Made by a program: the position numbers and the translations under genes | Assembly: GCA_045801465.1 (NCBI GenBank) | Contig: JBJMSU010000195.1 | Span: 1-8,643, forward strand | DNA from: DATFWC01 sp045801465 | Lineage (GTDB): Bacteria; Pseudomonadota; Alphaproteobacteria; Rhizobiales; Xanthobacteraceae | DNA: 8,643 nt | Direction: 5' to 3' | Shown here: in pieces, positions 5,626 to 8,643 of the stretch | How the letters are laid out: each line of letters opens with the position of its first letter | How positions within the stretch are numbered: position 1 is the first letter of the stretch | The notes under the pieces: model-generated | Seen by the model: only the letters and a program-made list of their open reading frames with translations | The model's database searches: none | Told to the model about the DNA's origin: nothing

Positions 5626-5916
5626 TTAGCTCGCCGCCGCGCGCTTCTTCTCGATCTCGCGCTTGAGATTGCGCGCCTCGGCGGAGAGCTCTTCGTCCTT
5701 GGCCTTCATCAGGAAGGCGTCGAGCCCGCCGCGGTGATCGACCGATTTCAATGCGTTGGCCGAGACGCGCAGCTTGACCGAGCGCTCGAGCGCGTCGGAG
5801 ATGAAGGTGACGTTGCACAGATTGGGCAGGAAGCGCCGCTTGGTCTTGCGGTTGGAATGGCTCACCTTGTGGCCCGTCTGTGGCCCCTTGCCGGTCAGTT
5901 CGCAGCGCCGCGACAT
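5626..5916 (-). CDS. rpmB: 50S ribosomal protein L28
   Basis: Complete 96-residue bL28, a component of the large ribosomal subunit. The N-terminus MSRRCELTGKGPQTGHKVSHSN and the following RRFLPNLCNVTF, RVSANALKSVDHRGGLDAFL are diagnostic. The C-terminal helix ends KREIEKKRAAAS, as in alphaproteobacterial L28. Start ATG 5916 has GAGGA eight bases upstream. The gene is monocistronic, has its own strong promoter (5989-6017), runs convergent to the toxin-antitoxin pair and is divergent from the MFS gene. Its last ~82 bases are duplicated, in decayed form, at 4621-4702. The functional copy is intact. Confidence 0.97.
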   Translation of the reverse strand: MSRRCELTGKGPQTGHKVSHSNRKTKRRFLPNLCNVTFISDALERSVKLRVSANALKSVDHRGGLDAFLMKAKDEELSAEARNLKREIEKKRAAAS

Positions 5917-5941
5917 TTAGAATTCCTCAAATTCTGCCCAG

Positions 5942-5957
5942 GCCCGCTCCCGCGGGC
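5942..5957 (-). promoter_or_regulatory. GC-rich hairpin in the rpmB leader
   Basis: GCCCGC (5942-5947) pairs with GCGGGC (5952-5957) around a 4-base loop. In the predicted leader RNA of about 65 bases it lies 25 to 41 bases before the start codon, upstream of the Shine-Dalgarno. It could stabilise the leader or regulate translation; this is speculative. Confidence 0.35.
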
Positions 5958-5988
5958 GTCCAATGAACCTGATGGGGAGGTTGGCGTC

Positions 5989-6017
5989 CGTATAGTGACC
6001 CGTCCGGAGGGCGTCAA
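5989..6017 (-). promoter_or_regulatory. Sigma-70-type promoter of rpmB
   Basis: On the minus strand TTGACG (6017-6012, preceded by CC) and TATACG (5994-5989) are separated by exactly 17 bp. The -35 has the CTTGAC form common in Rhizobiales. Predicted transcription starts near 5982, giving a leader of about 65 bases. This is the best-matching promoter for a highly expressed gene in the window. Confidence 0.68.
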
Positions 6018-6096
6018 GGAAGCCTGGCGGCGCCTGCTCCACCGACCGCACGCGAGGGCTTCGGCCCGTGCATGGGTCGTTTCCGCCACCCTCGGC

Positions 6097-6102
6097 TATA
6101 AC
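6097..6102 (+). promoter_or_regulatory. Possible -10 element of the MFS gene
   Basis: TATAAC lies only six bases before the MFS ATG at 6109, which would predict a leaderless transcript. No convincing -35 is found 16-18 bp upstream (GGGTCG or TGGGTC at best), so this is a weak call. Confidence 0.28.
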
Positions 6103-6108
6103 GCCGCC

Positions 6109-7323
6109 ATGACGCCCACCACTCTTGCCGGCGACACCGCGCCGCCCAGCGACACCAAGGTCATCGGCCTCGTCAGCGCGGCGCATTTCGTCAGCCACTA
6201 CTACATCCTGGTTCTGCCACCCCTGTTCCCGCTGGTGCGCGCCGAGTTCGGCGTGAGCTACGTCGAACTTGGACTGGCGCTGACGGCCTATAACGTGGTC
6301 TCGGCGGCGATGCAGATTCCGGCCGGCTTCCTGGTCGACCGGGTCGGCGCACGCGCCCTCCTGACCGGCGGCGTGGCGCTCGGCGCCGGCGCGCTCGGGA
6401 TTGCCAGTCTGGTCTCCGCGTTCTGGGTGTTCGTCGCCACGTTCGCCGTGCTTGGCCTCGCCAACACGGTCTACCACCCGGCCGACTACGCCGTGTTGTC
6501 GCGCCGTGTCTCGCCACGGCGGATGGGGCAGGCGTACTCGATCCATACCTTCTCCGGCATCCTCGGCTCCGCGGTGGCGCCGGCGAGCCTTTTGTTCCTG
6601 GCGGCGTGGTTCGGCTGGCGCGGCGCCTTTCTCGCCTCCGCCGTGCTCGGCCTTGCCGTGGCGGCGCTGCTCCTGATCCAGGGGGACGCGCTGGCTGCCG
6701 GCGAGCGAGTATCCAAAAGAGGGCCGCATGAGGATGCCGGCGCCGGCAGCACGAACTGGCGGCTTCTGCTGACGCCGGCGATCCTCGTCAATTTCGCGTT
6801 CTTCATCATGCTGTCGCTCGCCAATGGCGGGGTGCAGAACTATTCCGTGGTGGCGCTCGAAGCCCTGCGCGGCACGCCGCTCGCGACCGCCAACGTGGCG
6901 CTCTCCGCCTATCTGCTCATGAGCGCGATCGGCGTGCTCCTCGGCGGTTACGTGGTGAGCCGCACGGAGCGCCACGACGGGATCGCCATAGCGGGACTTG
7001 CCGCGAACGCCGTGACGGTGCTGGCGCTCGCGCTTTTCGAGGTTGCCGCTCCCGTGCTGATCCTGCTCATGGCGGCGGCAGGCCTGTTCCAGGGCCTGAT
7101 CATGCCGTCGCGTGACATGCTGGTGCGTGCGGTCACGCCGCGCGGCGCATTCGGTACGGTGTTCGGCTTCGTCACCACCGGCTTCAACATCGCCGGCATC
7201 GTGGCGCCGCTCGTGTTCGGCTGGATGATGGACCAGGGCAATCCGCAGGCGATCTTCCTCGCGTCCGCGGCTTTCGGCCTCGCCTCGATCGTCACCGTGA
7301 TGGTCGGCACCGTGCGCCGTTGA
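6109..7323 (+). CDS. MFS transporter, fosmidomycin-resistance-like
   Basis: A 404-residue major facilitator superfamily protein with about 12 hydrophobic segments in two six-helix halves. They are separated by a polar loop near residues 190-220 (ERVSKRGPHEDAGAGSTNW). Helix 1 carries SAAHFVSHYYILVLPPLFPL (23-42). The loop 2-3 signature is G73-FLV-D77-R78-V-G80-A-R82. Y122-HPA lies at the end of helix 4, a feature seen in Fsr-like exporters. Substrate unknown; the fosmidomycin link is by family resemblance only. ATG 6109 is chosen because the family N-terminus begins just after it; the frame stays open upstream to 5734, but that part is antisense to rpmB and its leader. It ends facing the DUF3551 gene, with a hairpin terminator between. 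Confidence 0.85.
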   Translation: MTPTTLAGDTAPPSDTKVIGLVSAAHFVSHYYILVLPPLFPLVRAEFGVSYVELGLALTAYNVVSAAMQIPAGFLVDRVGARALLTGGVALGAGALGIASLVSAFWVFVATFAVLGLANTVYHPADYAVLSRRVSPRRMGQAYSIHTFSGILGSAVAPASLLFLAAWFGWRGAFLASAVLGLAVAALLLIQGDALAAGERVSKRGPHEDAGAGSTNWRLLLTPAILVNFAFFIMLSLANGGVQNYSVVALEALRGTPLATANVALSAYLLMSAIGVLLGGYVVSRTERHDGIAIAGLAANAVTVLALALFEVAAPVLILLMAAAGLFQGLIMPSRDMLVRAVTPRGAFGTVFGFVTTGFNIAGIVAPLVFGWMMDQGNPQAIFLASAAFGLASIVTVMVGTVRR

Positions 7324-7337
7324 AATCGGCCAGCAGC

Positions 7338-7367
7338 AGGCGGTGCAGCGTTCGCGCTGCGCCGCCT
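7338..7367. terminator. Bidirectional hairpin between convergent genes
   Basis: AGGCGGTGCAGCG (7338-7350) and CGCTGCGCCGCCT (7355-7367) form a 13-bp stem with one G-T pair and a TTCG loop. It lies 14 bases after the MFS stop and 20 bases beyond the end of the convergent DUF3551 gene. There is no long T-tract, so termination may be weak or Rho-assisted. The position strongly suggests a shared transcript end. Confidence 0.6.
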
Positions 7368-7387
7368 TGGCATTACGGGTTGCGATG

Positions 7388-7669
7388 CTACTGCGACGCG
7401 GCCGCCCCGACCGTGGTGCGTCGCCGGATGCCGCCGCTAGTGACGGGAGCGGGAGCGGCGGTTGCCCCCGCCATTCCGTTCCTTTCGCAAAAACCGCCGT
7501 TGCCGCTCAACGCTCCGTTACACTGGCTGAGCGTGATGAAACCGCAGTTGGTGCCGCCCTCGTCATATTGCGCGCACCACTGATAGCTCGGGCGTTGCTG
7601 GGCGGCGGCCGGAACCGCCGAGGCCGTGATCGCCGTCGCGGCTGCGACGGCAAGGAGCATGGCTCGCAT
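7388..7669 (-). CDS. Small secreted DUF3551-type protein
   Basis: A 93-residue exported protein of unknown function. The first 23 residues form a signal peptide (MRAMLLAVAAATAITASAVPAAA, predicted cleavage after Ala 23). The mature part starts QQRPSYQWCAQYDEGGTNCGF and has four cysteines (32, 42, 50, 61) in the pattern of DUF3551, a family largely seen in Bradyrhizobium and relatives; two disulfides in the periplasm are plausible. Start ATG 7669 has a GAGGGAG Shine-Dalgarno seven bases upstream. The C-terminus (APAPVTSGGIRRRTTVGAAASQ) looks unstructured. It runs in the same direction as the upstream DUF72 gene, with a 105-bp gap, so it is probably transcribed separately. Confidence 0.75.
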   Translation of the reverse strand: MRAMLLAVAAATAITASAVPAAAQQRPSYQWCAQYDEGGTNCGFITLSQCNGALSGNGGFCERNGMAGATAAPAPVTSGGIRRRTTVGAAASQ

Positions 7670-7707
7670 ATTGGGACTCCCTCTCTACCCGGCCCCAATG
7701 AGCGAAC

Positions 7708-7719
7708 CTTGCCGGCAAG
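7708..7719. promoter_or_regulatory. 12-bp perfect palindrome upstream of the DUF3551 gene
   Basis: CTTGCCGGCAAG is self-complementary and lies 39-50 bp upstream of the DUF3551 start codon, where a regulator could act. I see no convincing promoter to anchor it, so the regulatory role is a guess. Confidence 0.3.
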
Positions 7720-7774
7720 TTGTTATTTCATGACCGGCACGAGGGGCAGCCATGCAACTGTCGCGGGAATACCC

Positions 7775-8530
7775 TCATGCCGCTCGGCGGCGCGCGGCGC
7801 GTTTCGGTGTCACCAGAGCCGCAAGCCGGCGGGCATCCAACGGCGCCGCGCTCTTCTGATCGTTATCGAAGAAGCAGAACACGTCGCGACCCTGCCGGCG
7901 CCAGCGGGCGATATGCCGAGCCCAGCTATGGAACGTCTCGTCGTCATAGCTTCCGTGGTAGCGGCCGCCCGGCCCATGCGGACGGAGATAGATGTGGCTC
8001 GCCGTCGTCTCCCACGGCGCCGGCGCGTGATGATGGTCGGAGATGCACAGCGCGACGTTGCGCTCGCGCAGGAGATCGAGGATCGGATCCTCGTACCAGC
8101 TCGGATGGCGGAACTCGAACACGTAGCGGCGGCGCTTCGGCAGCATCTTGAGAAAGGCCGCGAGCCGTTCGCGGTTCGCTTCGAATTTGGGCGGCAGCTG
8201 AAACAGCACGGGCCCGGCCTTGGCGCCGAGGACTTTCAGCCGGCTCTCCAGCAGCTCGATGCTGTTGTCCGACCGTTCACTCAAGCGTTTCCAGTGGGTG
8301 ATGAATTTCGAGGCCTTCCAGGCGAACAGGAAATCGTCCGGAGTCTGCTCGACCCAGGCCCGAACGGCCTCGAGCGTGGGTGTTCGATAGAACGGCGCGT
8401 TGAGCTCGGTGGCTGAAAATTGCGACGCATAATACCGCAGTGCGTCCTTCTTCTTCAGGCCCTGCGGGAAGAACGGCCCCCACCAGGACCCATAGTGCCA
8501 GCCGGATGTACCGATACGGACCTCACTCAT
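7775..8530 (-). CDS. DUF72 (YecE-like) family protein
   Basis: A 251-residue cytoplasmic protein of the DUF72/YecE family, a TIM-barrel-like fold whose biochemical function is not established. Family motifs in order are RIGTSGWHYGSWWGPFFP (5-22), ATELNAPFYRTP (40-51), FLFAWKASKFITH (67-79), GPVLFQLPPKF (106-116), FEFRHPSWY (138-146), LCISDHHHAPAPW (161-173), IYLRPHGPGGRYHGSY (180-195) and CFFDNDQKSAAPLDA (219-233). The length is typical. Start ATG 8530 gives the family's usual N-terminus; the frame is open further upstream to 8635 but that part includes a large palindrome and no family sequence. No clear Shine-Dalgarno precedes ATG 8530. The C-terminus is Arg/Ala-rich. Confidence 0.9.
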   Translation of the reverse strand: MSEVRIGTSGWHYGSWWGPFFPQGLKKKDALRYYASQFSATELNAPFYRTPTLEAVRAWVEQTPDDFLFAWKASKFITHWKRLSERSDNSIELLESRLKVLGAKAGPVLFQLPPKFEANRERLAAFLKMLPKRRRYVFEFRHPSWYEDPILDLLRERNVALCISDHHHAPAPWETTASHIYLRPHGPGGRYHGSYDDETFHSWARHIARWRRQGRDVFCFFDNDQKSAAPLDARRLAALVTPKRAARRRAA

Positions 8531-8553
8531 GCCGTTAAGCACCAGCCTCGATT

Positions 8554-8581
8554 GGCGGCTGCGCCAATTGGCGGAGCCGCC
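8554..8581. promoter_or_regulatory. 28-bp near-perfect palindrome upstream of the DUF72 gene
   Basis: GGCGGCT (8554-8560) and AGCCGCC (8575-8581) flank the perfect 12-mer CGCCAATTGGCG (8562-8573). The only break in symmetry is G opposite G at 8561/8574. A direct repeat ATTGGCGG occurs at 8551-8558 and 8567-8574. It lies 24-51 bp upstream of the DUF72 start codon, in the likely leader or promoter. It could be an operator or an RNA hairpin. Confidence 0.5.
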
Positions 8582-8643
8582 ACCCGCCATGCTAAAACCT
8601 TGAGCCAAGTGCCGCGCTTCCGAAGTTGGTGACACATCGCAGC

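Noticed and set aside
5734..6108. N-terminal extension of the MFS gene
   Set aside because: The frame is open upstream, but it is antisense to rpmB and its promoter. The MFS family N-terminus begins immediately after ATG 6109.
5917..6975. A 352-codon minus-strand frame opposite the MFS gene and running up to rpmB
   Set aside because: His/Arg/Glu-rich low-complexity translation antisense to a well-supported membrane transporter.
7343..8416. A 357-codon plus-strand open frame across the DUF3551 and DUF72 genes
   Set aside because: It is antisense to two genes with recognisable family motifs, and its translation has no recognisable domain.
1..8643. CRISPR arrays, rRNA genes, intact tRNA genes, integrase or transposase genes
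   Set aside because: I looked for regular spaced repeats, conserved rRNA segments, cloverleaf-capable sequences and recombinase motifs on both strands and found none that hold up.

Overview
The window is high-GC DNA that reads as an alphaproteobacterium of the order Hyphomicrobiales (Rhizobiales), close to Bradyrhizobiaceae/Xanthobacteraceae. The evidence is the aerobic cobaltochelatase pair cobS-cobT, a small secreted DUF3551-type protein (a family largely restricted to Bradyrhizobium and relatives), intergenic GTCATG...CATGAC palindromic repeats of the kind common in that group, and CTTGAC-type promoter elements. Gene content and codon style support this; no species can be named.

Layout. 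Positions 1-3165 form one plus-strand operon: the end of cobS, full-length cobT, and a secreted phytase-like esterase gene whose GTG start overlaps the cobT stop. A 100-bp palindromic repeat (3178-3277) follows. Positions 3362-5492 are accessory. On the minus strand lie a small three-helix membrane protein gene of unknown function (AT-richer than its surroundings), a HigB toxin gene that has lost its 5' half, and an intact HigA antitoxin. After a non-coding stretch with hairpins (4381-4748) comes an intact plus-strand toxin-antitoxin pair (Gp49/RelE-like toxin and HTH antitoxin), with a textbook promoter that carries an operator palindrome between its -35 and -10. The core chromosome resumes with rpmB (minus), then a divergent MFS exporter gene related to fosmidomycin-resistance transporters, a convergent DUF3551 gene, and a DUF72 (YecE-like) gene.

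The most telling structure is a decayed second copy of the 3' end of rpmB at 4621-4702, exactly 1000 bp from the matching segment of the real gene and in the same orientation. The intact toxin-antitoxin module lies between the two copies. This suggests that the accessory block arrived by integration at, or duplication of, the rpmB 3' end, and that the ancestral order was cobT - phytase-like gene convergent with rpmB. No integrase or transposase is present, so the mechanism remains inference.

Function. CobS and CobT, with CobN encoded elsewhere, insert cobalt into hydrogenobyrinic acid a,c-diamide for vitamin B12. The toxin-antitoxin genes are addiction or defence-type modules: one apparently working, one reduced to an orphan antitoxin plus a toxin fragment. 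I see no clearly new multi-gene system. The points most worth following up are the rpmB-tail repeats around the toxin-antitoxin module, the probably leaderless, operator-controlled toxin promoter, and the membrane protein gene abutting the broken toxin.
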